DNA of 64,000 bases, taken from Methanosarcinaceae archaeon (GTDB lineage: Archaea; Halobacteriota; Methanosarcinia; Methanosarcinales; Methanosarcinaceae). Shown piece by piece: positions 42,586 to 53,804 of the stretch (its first letter is position 1; each line of letters starts with the position of its first letter). A program made the position numbers and the translations under genes. The notes beneath the pieces are model-generated. The model had not been told where the DNA came from, ran no database searches, and was given only the letters and a program-made list of their open reading frames with translations. The stretch lies in assembly GCA_016932675.1 (NCBI GenBank), contig JAFGCK010000036.1, forward strand, positions 1 to 64,000. The letters are read 5' to 3'.

Positions 42586-43284
42586 ATGGGTTTATTTGAC
42601 AGAATGGGAACAGTAGTAAGAGCAAAGATGAACAAACTGGTCAACCGCATGGAAGATCCACGGGAAACACTGGATTACTCTTATGAGAAACAACTGGAAA
42701 TGCTGCAGAACGTCAAGAGGGGAGTCGCTGATGTCACGACATCGAAGAAGAGATTGCAATTGCAGCGCTCAAAACTCCAGCAGAACATCGACAAACTGGA
42801 CAGGCAGGCAAAGGATGCCATGAAAACCGACAGGGAGGATCTGGCAAGGCTGGCGCTTGAGAGGAAGAGTGCCCTGGTGATGCAGGTAGAAGGCCTTGAT
42901 ACGCAGATCGCGGACCTGGAAAAGGAGCAGGAGAAACTGGTTGCGGCCGAGAAACGCCTCTCCACAAAGGTGGAGGTGTTCAGAACCCGCAAGGAGACCA
43001 TCAAGGCACAGTATTCCGCAGCTGATGCCCAGGTAAAGATCAATGAGTCCGTATCCGGCATCAGCGAGGAGATGGCAGATGTCGGCATGGCAATTGACCG
43101 GGCTGAGAACAAGACAGAAGAGATGAAAGCCCGAGCATCCGCACTGGACGAGCTTCTGGAAACAGGAACACTGGACGATGTAACTGCCAGCGGTGACGAT
43201 ATTGACCGGGAACTTGCAAAGATGCATGCAGAGTCAAATGTCGATGCAGAACTTGCCAGGCTCAGGGAAGAGGTGGGCAAATGA
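42586..43284 (+). CDS. pspA: PspA/IM30 family protein
   Basis: MGLFDRMGTVVRAKMNKLVNRMEDPRETLDYSYEKQLEMLQNVKRGVADVTTSKKRLQLQ; long coiled-coil. Confidence 0.95.
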   Translation: MGLFDRMGTVVRAKMNKLVNRMEDPRETLDYSYEKQLEMLQNVKRGVADVTTSKKRLQLQRSKLQQNIDKLDRQAKDAMKTDREDLARLALERKSALVMQVEGLDTQIADLEKEQEKLVAAEKRLSTKVEVFRTRKETIKAQYSAADAQVKINESVSGISEEMADVGMAIDRAENKTEEMKARASALDELLETGTLDDVTASGDDIDRELAKMHAESNVDAELARLREEVGK

Positions 43285-43559
43285 TCATCAGGATCTCGGA
43301 AGAAGGACAGTATGAGGTTCCCGGCAACCTGCTGGACGATCTCAACGTCATAGATAACAGGATAGTGGACCTGGTTGCCGGAGAAAAGGAAGAGGAATAC
43401 AGGACGGAACTCTCAAAGCTCATCGGAATGGTCAGGTCAAAAGGTAAGAAGCTTGATGACAGTGAGATCAGGGAATCCGACATTATTCTCCCACCTGAGG
43501 ATCTGACCCTTAACGAAGCAAGAGATATCTTCAAAGGCGAAGGAATATTTGAGGGCTAG
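43281..43559 (+). CDS. PspAA-type protein
   Basis: MIIRISEEGQYEVPGNLLDDLNVIDNRIVDLVAGEKEEEYRTELSKLIGMVRSKGKKLDDSEIRESDIILPPEDLTLNEARDIFKGEGIFEG; ATGA overlap with pspA stop. Confidence 0.8.
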   Translation: MIIRISEEGQYEVPGNLLDDLNVIDNRIVDLVAGEKEEEYRTELSKLIGMVRSKGKKLDDSEIRESDIILPPEDLTLNEARDIFKGEGIFEG

Positions 43560-43572
43560 GCGGCCATGATGG

Positions 43573-44145
43573 TCAGAATGGCATCCCCCAGAGGGGGTAC
43601 CATTTACCCAGATCCTTTTCAATGGGCAGTTCTCTTTCCATAAGGGACTTGAGCCTCGTTTCCATGGAATTGTCCCTTTTATGATCCTCCAGGGGCACAA
43701 AGGGATAATAGCCGTCCTGTTTGAAATTGTATATCCAGTAGACCGGGCCCTTACCCTCGAACAGATATACGGCACAGAGCAGCTGCTCCCCGAAATCGTG
43801 ATCGATGAGTGTCTGGGAAACCATGTGGATGTTGGTGACAAGGTCCTCAAAATCCGGGTCATTCAGGATTACCCATAAGAAATTATACCCGTCCTTCTCA
43901 AGCCTGAAAATGGTTCCTGTTTCCCGGGTGCTGTATTTTAAAAGACCCTCGATCTCTTCCCTGGCATCTTCATATTTCGACATTTCCATGGGCTTGAAAC
44001 AGATGCCTGCCGAGCTGGAAGGCTTGAGACGCAGGTCGACCTCCATGGTGACCACAGCTGTTGACATGGCAAAAAGCCGGTCGGTCTTTGCTTTGGGCAG
44101 GCTCCCCCTTCCAAGGAGAGAATCGAGCATACTTTTCAGTCCCAT
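43573..44145 (-). CDS. PspAB-type protein
   Basis: 190 aa MGLKSMLDSLLGRGSLPKAKTDRLFAMSTAVVTMEVDLRLKPSSSAGICFKPMEMSKYEDAREEIEGLLKYSTRETGT; start overlaps htpX-like stop; PspA-associated neighbourhood. Confidence 0.75.
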   Translation of the reverse strand: MGLKSMLDSLLGRGSLPKAKTDRLFAMSTAVVTMEVDLRLKPSSSAGICFKPMEMSKYEDAREEIEGLLKYSTRETGTIFRLEKDGYNFLWVILNDPDFEDLVTNIHMVSQTLIDHDFGEQLLCAVYLFEGKGPVYWIYNFKQDGYYPFVPLEDHKRDNSMETRLKSLMERELPIEKDLGKWYPLWGMPF

Positions 44146-45026
44146 CAGAGCTCAAGCTCCCTCTGGATCTTTTCGAGTGCAGCGATCCTTTTTTCAATGG
44201 CAGGGTGAGTTGAGAGGAGATTCATGAAAGAACCCGAGACAGCTGCAGGTATTATGAAAAAGGCATTCATGCCTTCCACCTTTCTCAGATCCTCGTTGGG
44301 TATGCGAGGCATCACATCACTTATCTTCAGCAGTGCGGATATGAGATGGGATGGCTGGCCCGTTATGATCGCAGAACCCCTGTCCGCCGCGAATTCCCTG
44401 TACCTGGAAAGAGCACGTATGAGCAAAAAGCTCACGATCCAGACGGCAATGGAGACGATCCACACAATCACGGTTCCGCCTGAATTCTTCCTGTTGCCGC
44501 CAAAAGCGCCAAAGTAGAGGCTATACCGCACAAAGTAGAACGCAATGGTGGAAATGAAGCTGGCTATGGTCAGTATGGCCATATCCCTGTTCTTGACATG
44601 ACTGAGTTCATGGGCAAGCACAGCCTCCAGTTCTCCCTGGTTGAGCCTTTCCAGCAGGCCGGTGGTGACAGCCACCACTGCACTGTTGGGACCTTTGCCG
44701 GTAGCGAATGCATTCGGAACCCGGGTATTCACCACTGCGATCCTGGGTTTTGGAAGGTCGGCTATGGCGCACAGCCTTGTAATGGTCTGATGGAGGTTCG
44801 GGGCCTCGTCCTCAGACACGACCTTTGCATTCATGGTCCAGAGGACAAGCCTGTCCGAGTAGTAATACTGTGCCCCCAGGGACAGACCTATGAACAGAAT
44901 CATGAACGATGATGGAGCTCTCATATAAGAAAGGAACGCCAGAAAGAAAAGATAGACTGCCGCAAGCAGTAACATCGTTAGCAACATCCGCCCTTCAAGT
45001 CCAAGGTCCTTTTTCCATTTAACCAT
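44145..45026 (-). CDS. htpX: HtpX-like M48 family membrane zinc metalloprotease
   Basis: LEAVLAHELSHVKNRDMAILT HExxH motif; multiple TM segments; REFAADRGSAIITGQPSHLISALLKI. Confidence 0.95.
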   Translation of the reverse strand: MVKWKKDLGLEGRMLLTMLLLAAVYLFFLAFLSYMRAPSSFMILFIGLSLGAQYYYSDRLVLWTMNAKVVSEDEAPNLHQTITRLCAIADLPKPRIAVVNTRVPNAFATGKGPNSAVVAVTTGLLERLNQGELEAVLAHELSHVKNRDMAILTIASFISTIAFYFVRYSLYFGAFGGNRKNSGGTVIVWIVSIAVWIVSFLLIRALSRYREFAADRGSAIITGQPSHLISALLKISDVMPRIPNEDLRKVEGMNAFFIIPAAVSGSFMNLLSTHPAIEKRIAALEKIQRELEL

Positions 45027-45388
45027 ATAAACCTCTTTATCTTTAAGTAATTGTTATTTCATACTTAAGGGAACTTACCAGATAAACATTTTATCATGAG
45101 ACAGAATGAAAGGGCCATCTGACCATTCCCGGAAGCCCTCCTGCTGATCTGCATCCTGAAGGATCTGCAAAATGGACAGGTTCATTGAAAAAATAACAGG
45201 CCTTAAGGACGAAATTCCAATTGGACAAACTCCAGAAAATATAAGTCAGAATCACCAGTTTATTAATACCATGAGGTCATAGGATGCATGCTTTTTTGTT
45301 AACGGCCACGACAGATAAGAACGTTCACTGAGCGAAGAGAGAATATATCGTAAGATTTACCTGCTAATCACCTTATGAGAGAACAGCC

Positions 45389-48232
45389 ATGTCCTTGAGC
45401 AATATAGTAATTAAAGGCGCAAAAGAACATAACCTGAAGAACCTGGACCTGACCCTTCCACGTGACAGGCTCATTGTCATCACCGGACTCAGCGGTTCCG
45501 GGAAGTCGTCCCTGGCCTTTGACACCATCTATGCGGAAGGCCAGAGGAGATATGTGGAATCCCTTTCTGCATATGCACGTCAGTTCCTGGGACTGATGGA
45601 AAAACCCGATGTTGAATACATTGAAGGCCTTTCACCAGCTATATCCATCGAACAGAAGACCACAAGCAAGAACCCCAGGTCTACCGTGGGCACCGTCACA
45701 GAGATCTATGACTACCTCAGACTGCTCTATGCGAGGATAGGCATCATGCACTGCCCTGAGTGCGGAAGGGTCATCGAGACCCAGAGCGTGGACCAGATCC
45801 TTGACAGTATAATGAATCTCCCTGAAAGTACACGGATACACGTGCTTGCACCGGTGGTCAGGGAAAGGAAGGGAGAGTACAAAAAGCTACTTGCGGATCT
45901 CCTTGCGGAAGGGTTTACCCGCGCTCGTATAGATGGGGAAGTATATTCACTTGAGGATGCTCAGGATATAGAACTGGAACGTTACGTCAAGCACAACATA
46001 GAGATACTCGTCGACAGGCTTGTGATCAGGGAAGGTATCGAAGAGAGACTTGCAGAATCTGTGGAAACTGCACTTGAGAAGGGTGGAGGCACTCTGACCG
46101 TTCAGATACTGGACGGTGAGGAACTGACATTCAGCGAGAATCTCGCCTGTCCCGGGTGCGGCATCGGTTTTGAGGAGATGGAACCTGCCGCATTCTCGTT
46201 CAACAGTCCCCAGGGTGCATGCCCCGAATGTCACGGGCTGGGCACCTCGATGGAGTTCGACCCTGACCTGATCGTACCCGATAAGACACTGACCCTGCGC
46301 GAAGGTGCGATCGAGCCCTGGGGCGGGAAGACCAGGGACGGATATTACATGCAATCCGTGGAATCACTGGCTAACCACATGGGATTCTCCATGGACGTGC
46401 CGTTCGCAGAACTTGACCCGGGGGTACAGAAGACCATATTCTATGGAAGCGATAAGCCTGTACCCTTTGTGCATACCGGCCGCAACGGTGGCATGTGGAG
46501 ACATACCGGCAGATTCAAGGGGGTTATCGCGAACCTTTCCAGGATATTAGAGAAGACCGATTCCGAAAGCAGCAAGGAAAAGATACAGCGCTATATCAGC
46601 ACGAAACCCTGTCCGGTCTGTAAGGGCAACAGGCTCAGGCCGGCCAGCCTTGCCGTGAGGATAGACGGCCACAATATCATTGAGGTTACCGGCATGTCCG
46701 TTGAGGAGAGCCTGCATTTCTTCCAGCATCTTGAGACAAAGCTCAACGAACGTGAATATGCCATAGCAAGGCTGATACTGAAAGAAATCAAGTCCAGGCT
46801 TGGTTTCCTTGTGGATGTGGGTCTTGATTACCTGAACCTGAGCAGGTCGGCTGCAACGCTCTCGGGAGGCGAAGCACAGCGTATCAGGCTGGCGACCCAG
46901 ATAGGTTCCAGTCTGATGGGAGTGCTCTACATACTGGACGAGCCCAGCATCGGCCTGCACCAGAGGGACAACCTGAGGCTCATCAATACCCTGAAGCACC
47001 TGAGAGATATCGGTAATACAGTGATTGTTGTGGAACATGACGAGGAGACCATCTGCAGTTCGGACCACGTTGTGGATATGGGACCCGGAGCTGGCATCCA
47101 CGGCGGCGGGATCGTTGCCGAAGGCAGTCCGGAGGAGATAATGGCTCATGATGATTCCCTTACAGGCAAATACCTGAGCGGAAAGCTGGCGATCGATATC
47201 CCTCAGAAGAGACGCAGGGCCAGGAACAAGCTCGTGCTCTACGGAGCTGCCGAGAACAACCTGAAGGACATAGATGTGGAATTCCCGCTGGGGATCCTTG
47301 TATGTGTCACTGGCGTGTCGGGTTCCGGTAAAAGTACGCTGGTCAATGAGACACTGAACGGGGTGCTGGCCAAAAAGCTCAACCGTGCAAGGGAAATTCC
47401 CGGCAGGTACCGGGATATCGGCGGGCTGGAGCACGTGGACAAGGTCATAACCATTGACCAGTCACCTATCGGGAGGACACCCCGGTCAAACCCCGCAACA
47501 TACACCAATCTTTTCACACCCATCAGGGATCTCTTTGCCCAGACAAAGACCGCACGTGCCAGGGGATATAAGCCGGGGCGGTTCAGTTTCAATGTCCGTG
47601 GAGGCAGGTGCGAGGCATGCAGCGGCGACGGTATAATCACCATCGAGATGCACTTCCTGCCGGATGTCTACGTACCCTGCGAGGTCTGCCATGGCAAGCG
47701 CTACAACCGGGAAACACTGGAGGTGACGTACAAGGACAGGAACATCGCCGAAGTCCTTGACATGACAGTAGAGGAGGCCCTGGAGTTCTTTGAGAACATA
47801 CCCACCATCAGCCGTAAGCTGCAGACACTCTATGATGTTGGCCTTGGGTACATCAAGCTGGGCCAGTCATCCACAACACTCTCCGGCGGCGAGGCACAGA
47901 GAGTGAAGCTGGCAACCGAACTCAGCAGGCGCTCCACCGGCAAGACGGTATACATACTGGACGAGCCCACCACAGGACTGCACTTCGACGACGTGAAAAA
48001 GCTCCTTGAAGTGCTCCAGAGACTTGTGGAAGGAGGTAACACCGTGATAGTCATCGAGCACAATCTCGATGTGATAAAGACCGCCGACTGGATAATCGAC
48101 CTGGGGCCTGAGGGCGGTGAAAGGGGCGGCGAGGTCATTGCGCAGGGTACTCCGGAGAATGTCGCAGAGAGCGATGTTTCCTATACAGGGAAGTTTCTGA
48201 AGAAGATGCTTGTGAAGAGAAAAATTAATTAA
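45389..48232 (+). CDS. uvrA: Excinuclease ABC subunit A
   Basis: 947 aa; [125 protein letters not shown]. Confidence 0.99.
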   Translation: MSLSNIVIKGAKEHNLKNLDLTLPRDRLIVITGLSGSGKSSLAFDTIYAEGQRRYVESLSAYARQFLGLMEKPDVEYIEGLSPAISIEQKTTSKNPRSTVGTVTEIYDYLRLLYARIGIMHCPECGRVIETQSVDQILDSIMNLPESTRIHVLAPVVRERKGEYKKLLADLLAEGFTRARIDGEVYSLEDAQDIELERYVKHNIEILVDRLVIREGIEERLAESVETALEKGGGTLTVQILDGEELTFSENLACPGCGIGFEEMEPAAFSFNSPQGACPECHGLGTSMEFDPDLIVPDKTLTLREGAIEPWGGKTRDGYYMQSVESLANHMGFSMDVPFAELDPGVQKTIFYGSDKPVPFVHTGRNGGMWRHTGRFKGVIANLSRILEKTDSESSKEKIQRYISTKPCPVCKGNRLRPASLAVRIDGHNIIEVTGMSVEESLHFFQHLETKLNEREYAIARLILKEIKSRLGFLVDVGLDYLNLSRSAATLSGGEAQRIRLATQIGSSLMGVLYILDEPSIGLHQRDNLRLINTLKHLRDIGNTVIVVEHDEETICSSDHVVDMGPGAGIHGGGIVAEGSPEEIMAHDDSLTGKYLSGKLAIDIPQKRRRARNKLVLYGAAENNLKDIDVEFPLGILVCVTGVSGSGKSTLVNETLNGVLAKKLNRAREIPGRYRDIGGLEHVDKVITIDQSPIGRTPRSNPATYTNLFTPIRDLFAQTKTARARGYKPGRFSFNVRGGRCEACSGDGIITIEMHFLPDVYVPCEVCHGKRYNRETLEVTYKDRNIAEVLDMTVEEALEFFENIPTISRKLQTLYDVGLGYIKLGQSSTTLSGGEAQRVKLATELSRRSTGKTVYILDEPTTGLHFDDVKKLLEVLQRLVEGGNTVIVIEHNLDVIKTADWIIDLGPEGGERGGEVIAQGTPENVAESDVSYTGKFLKKMLVKRKIN

Positions 48233-48332
48233 AAAGGAAGGAAGTCCTGTCAGATCCATCTTATCGGTGATTCGCCTGAAAAGCGGTATCTTTGTGGAAT
48301 ATCCTTTTGAACGGAGAAGGATCAGAAGAGGG

Positions 48333-49670
48333 TCATTTCCTCTTCAGTTTTGCGACAAGCATCTCTACCTGCTCCACAGCAGTGCCGATATACCTGTCTG
48401 GGTCCACGAGGTTGATGATATCATCCTCGCTCAGGTAGTTTGCAACATCCGGGTTTGCCAGCAGGACTTCCTTGAAGTGCTTGCCTGTCTCATGGGCCAC
48501 CATGGCGCTGGAGCGCACGATCTCATGGGCTTCCTGGCGCCCGACACCACGTTTTGCGAGTTCGATCATCACTGCCTCGCCCATGTTCATTCCCCTGAGC
48601 AGGTCCAGGTTACGCCTGATGTTCTCAGGGTAGAACCTGAGGTTCTCGATGACTCCGATAGCAAGCTTGATGATGTGGTCTGTCAGTACACATGCTTCAG
48701 GGAAGACAATCCTTTCACATGAAGAGTTGGTCAGGTCACGCTCGTCCCAGAGGGTGTTGTTCAGCAGCTCAGGCTCAACCATGGCACGCACGATCCTGGC
48801 AAGCCCGCATATCTGCTCGGACTTTATGGGGTTTCTCTTGTGCGGCATCGTTGATGAGCCAACCTGCTTCTTCCTGAAACTTTCCTCTACCTCGGCGATT
48901 TCGCTTCTCTGCAGGGAGCGTATCGCTACAGCGATCTTCTCAAGAGTGGTCACGGTACTGGCCATCCACATGATGAACTCCGCATGGCGATCCCTCTGTA
49001 TGATCTGGTTGGACACGTCCACCGAACCGATGCCCAGATATTCCATTACACGTTTCTGGATCTCAATGCCGTCCTTGCCGAAAGCGGCCTGTGTGCCCAC
49101 GGCCCCGGTCATCTGTCCCACCAACAGGCGGGGTCTTAACTGCTCCAGACGCTCGATGTGACGTGCTACCTCAGAGGCCCATATTGCAAAGCGAAGGCCG
49201 TAGGTCGTCGGTACGCCGATCTGCCCGTGCGTCCTTCCGGCACACACCAGATGCTTGTGCTCGTCCGCCTGCATGAGCAGTGCATCCAGCAGTTTCTGCA
49301 TCTTGTCAGCAAGGGTATTCACGGCTTCCCTGAGCTGTAAAGCAGTTGCAGTGTCCAGCATATCATTGGAAGTCGCACCGAAATGCACCCATTTACCGGC
49401 ATCATCCTCACATTTCTCGGAAATGGCAAGCACAACTGCCATCATGTCATGGTGGATCTCATTCTCGATATCATTCACCCTTTCATGTTCAACCGCAACG
49501 ATACTTGCCTCGATGATATCAGCAGCTTCTTTCGGGATCAGGCCAACGTCAGCCTCTGCCCTTGCGAGCGCTGCTTCCACAGTCATTATCTTCTCAAGCC
49601 TGTTCGCCTCACTCCAGACGAACTTCATCTCCTCTGTCCCATAACGATATTCAATTGGATGGATTGCCAT
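48333..49670 (-). CDS. purB: Adenylosuccinate lyase
   Basis: 445 aa; VGSSTMPHKRNPIKSEQICGLAR signature; GATSNDMLDTATALQLREA. Confidence 0.96.
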   Translation of the reverse strand: MAIHPIEYRYGTEEMKFVWSEANRLEKIMTVEAALARAEADVGLIPKEAADIIEASIVAVEHERVNDIENEIHHDMMAVVLAISEKCEDDAGKWVHFGATSNDMLDTATALQLREAVNTLADKMQKLLDALLMQADEHKHLVCAGRTHGQIGVPTTYGLRFAIWASEVARHIERLEQLRPRLLVGQMTGAVGTQAAFGKDGIEIQKRVMEYLGIGSVDVSNQIIQRDRHAEFIMWMASTVTTLEKIAVAIRSLQRSEIAEVEESFRKKQVGSSTMPHKRNPIKSEQICGLARIVRAMVEPELLNNTLWDERDLTNSSCERIVFPEACVLTDHIIKLAIGVIENLRFYPENIRRNLDLLRGMNMGEAVMIELAKRGVGRQEAHEIVRSSAMVAHETGKHFKEVLLANPDVANYLSEDDIINLVDPDRYIGTAVEQVEMLVAKLKRK

Positions 49671-50034
49671 GTGTCAGTTCTCCATTACTGGTACTATAAT
49701 AATATCATCAAGCGTAATGGATGTGCTATTATCCGTATCTGATAAATAGGCTTTGAAAGTCAGAACGAGAATATAACATAACACTATTTAACTTATTGTA
49801 GTTCCGGACCTGTAGATCCTATGCTATGGGATAGGACTATTTTTTATTGAACATCAATTTCAAGAATAACACCTAACATTAATCATAAATTTTAAATAAA
49901 ATAAAGTAGGAAAAAGGAAGGTTATTTCATAAAAACGACTGATTAAATAAAAAAATGGTGAAAATCTATGAAAGATATAACATTGGGACGTATTCTGGAA
50001 AAAATAGTTCTCACACATGAACAGGTGATCTGAA

Positions 50035-51574
<1,540 letters not shown>

Positions 51575-51652
51575 ATAATGTGTGAGTGTGCCTCACATAT
51601 TATTTTTTATACTAAAAAAGGACCATTTCTGTGAAGAACTTAAAAAAGGTAT

Positions 51653-52168
51653 TCAACGAACACACCAATCAAGCAGGATTACTGCTTCTTCACCTTTTTT
51701 CCTGTTGCCGAACATTGGATAGCCTGTTTGCACGTCCTCCAGAACCTCCACTACCAGACCACAGTTCTCACCCCTGAGAATGCACTGCACCACCCGGACA
51801 CTGGCAGCAACTGGAACATCATCCTGGCAGAACGACGGTATCCTTATACTTATCACATCACCTATGCTGACAGGAAGATACTCACTGAATTTACTTATTT
51901 TTTGAAGATCAAGCGCAAAGCCTGTTCCTTTGAGATTGTTGCGCACCTCTTCCACATCCAGTTCCATTGCAGCGGCGATCTCCTCGTTCGAGTAGCCCTG
52001 TTCGTGAAGAAAACCTGTTGAGCCTTTTTTAAGATGATCAAGATCAGAGTATATGACCGGACGCTTCCGGCACAGTTCCCTCATCTTTTCAATTTTCAAG
52101 CTATCGGTTTCATCTGCCATGACCTGTCTCCCCGGGATCCTGTTCGCTGAACGACACCGATCTGTCAT
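51653..52168 (-). CDS. Hypothetical protein with HTH-like segment
   Basis: LHEQGYSNEEIAAAMELDVEEVRNNLKGTGFAL resembles a helix-turn-helix; rest unrecognised; likely start at MADETDSLKIEKM. Confidence 0.6.
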   Translation of the reverse strand: MTDRCRSANRIPGRQVMADETDSLKIEKMRELCRKRPVIYSDLDHLKKGSTGFLHEQGYSNEEIAAAMELDVEEVRNNLKGTGFALDLQKISKFSEYLPVSIGDVISIRIPSFCQDDVPVAASVRVVQCILRGENCGLVVEVLEDVQTGYPMFGNRKKGEEAVILLDWCVR

Positions 52169-52399
52169 TAATGAAGGTGTGGACGGGAACCCACCAAATA
52201 CGGAGAATACCTGGGATGCTGAGCCTTCAGATGATCTGGTTTGTTCAGGATCGCTTTTTCATTCCAGTCCTTCCACATGGTCACTCCTGCAGTTCTCAAC
52301 CGGATCCTGCACATATCCCTTATCATTCTCCGGGTAAAAATGCACAGCAAATACATTGTCCCTGTAGATGAAGCCCTGTTCCCGGAATTATCCATAATA

Positions 52400-52621
52400 T
52401 CACTCAACACAGAAATAATTGCCCACGAACCTGAATTTCCTGTATATCTCACATTCTTCGCATAAGCATCCGGCTTTCTTTACGGAAAGAGCGCTTTTTC
52501 CCTTCGAGCAGAACATATACTTCCCTTTTTCAGGATACGAAGGACAGACCGGACATTTGCATCCTTTTGAATGGTGATAGGATGCACAGACCCCGAAGTA
52601 CTTACCTCTGGAGGCGGGCAT
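52400..52621 (-). CDS. DUF2769-like Cys-rich protein
   Basis: MPASRGKYFGVCASYHHSKGCKCPVCPSYPEKGKYMFCSKGKSALSVKKAGCLCEECEIYRKFRFVGNYFCVE. Confidence 0.75.
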   Translation of the reverse strand: MPASRGKYFGVCASYHHSKGCKCPVCPSYPEKGKYMFCSKGKSALSVKKAGCLCEECEIYRKFRFVGNYFCVE

Positions 52622-52634
52622 CTTCCCGTGAAGC

Positions 52635-53408
52635 TCAGACAATTAATTGCCCCCTTTGCCAGTCGTTGATGACCCTGATGGCGGTCCGCGTTTCATCTAC
52701 CTCGCCCTTTTTCTTCAGGAAGCCGTTCTGCAGACCTATGAGCCCGAGTACCTCGCAGGCATCCTGCCCCTCGGTCCCAACCTTGTAGAATGATTCGAGG
52801 GAGACTTTATTTTCAGAGCACATCATTTCTATGATCTTCAGGGCCACGCCGATGCTGTCCTTCAGGTGAGTGGCATCCTTCACTCCCAGGACTCCCTGCA
52901 TGATCTCATCGGACTCATCGGAGGGTATCACTCCCGGAGTATCGATGAACTTGATGCGCGAACCTGCGTTAACATGTTGCAGACCCCTCGTATGACCCGA
53001 TATGGACGAGGTGCCTGCCCTATGCCTTCCGGTAACACCATTGATCACCGAGGACTTACCGGTATTTGGATAGCCCAGACATCCCACGAGTATGTCACGG
53101 TCCCTGATAGAAGAAGCCTGCACGACCTCCAGTATCCTGTGCCTCAGCATGGTCGTGCCATACCTGTCCTTACCCGAAACGAAAACCGTCGGAGCTGTCC
53201 CTGAAAGGCGGGATCTTGCCTTCACGAGCTTTTCCTTTGATACGAGGTCGCACTTGTTGAGCACTATGATGAAGGGTTTGCCAGCACGTCTGATCTCCTT
53301 CTCCACCGCGCTGTTCCTTGTCTCGTCGGGAAATCTCGCATCCACGATCTCCAGAAGTATATCCGCCTGCCTGATCACGTCACTGACCAGCATCTTATAG
53401 CCTGCCAT
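52635..53408 (-). CDS. YlqF/YawG-type circularly permuted GTPase
   Basis: MLVSDVIRQADILLEIVDARFPDETRNSAVE; VLNKCDLVSKEKL (NKxD); VGCLGYPNTGKSSVINGVTGR (G1); FIDTPGVIP (G3). Confidence 0.93.
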   Translation of the reverse strand: MAGYKMLVSDVIRQADILLEIVDARFPDETRNSAVEKEIRRAGKPFIIVLNKCDLVSKEKLVKARSRLSGTAPTVFVSGKDRYGTTMLRHRILEVVQASSIRDRDILVGCLGYPNTGKSSVINGVTGRHRAGTSSISGHTRGLQHVNAGSRIKFIDTPGVIPSDESDEIMQGVLGVKDATHLKDSIGVALKIIEMMCSENKVSLESFYKVGTEGQDACEVLGLIGLQNGFLKKKGEVDETRTAIRVINDWQRGQLIV

Positions 53409-53489
53409 GCTGCTTACTATGCGGTCCGAAGATATAGAAGTGATGCCGGCAAGCGACTGGCACAAAAGTTCTCGAACTAAGTTCCGAAA

Positions 53490-53565
53490 TTCCTGTCCGG
53501 GTCTGGCAGTGTTCCTACATACCCGGGAACGGTGTTGGTCTGCATTGACCCGGACCTCAGGAAGA
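53490..53565. other. Extended inverted repeat / stem-loop in intergenic region
   Basis: GTCCGGGTC (53495-53503) perfectly complementary to GACCCGGAC (53547-53555), extendable by TTCCT/AGGAA with a 3-nt bulge; inner GTTCC/GGAAC. Confidence 0.55.
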
Positions 53566-53804
53566 ACAAATTCTTAAATAAAAGTCTGAAAACATTTGCA
53601 CGTGTCCTGAATAGAAACAGAACAATCTTCAGGAAAATACTTATAAAAGTAAATACAACACTATAATCGAAATCTATATTTGTAAGTGGGGCTATAAGGT
53701 AGCGTTGCTATTTTTTTGTATTTGATATTATCCGGCATATTCTGCCTTATAGGGTACTCTGTGCAGGCATAGATGATCTAAAGGTTGGAATATGGTGGTA
53801 CCTT

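Noticed and set aside
44224-44912. Plus-strand ORFs 44224-44517 and 44598-44912
   Set aside because: Antisense to the well-supported HtpX-like protease.
45389-48232. uvrA standing alone as an unusual feature
   Set aside because: uvrA is frequently not adjacent to uvrB/uvrC; nothing in the sequence makes this notable.
49742-50034. Search for an NrpR operator (GGAA-N6-TTCC type) upstream of amt-glnK
   Set aside because: Only a GGAAAAAGGAAGG run is seen; no convincing inverted operator, so not reported as a regulatory site.
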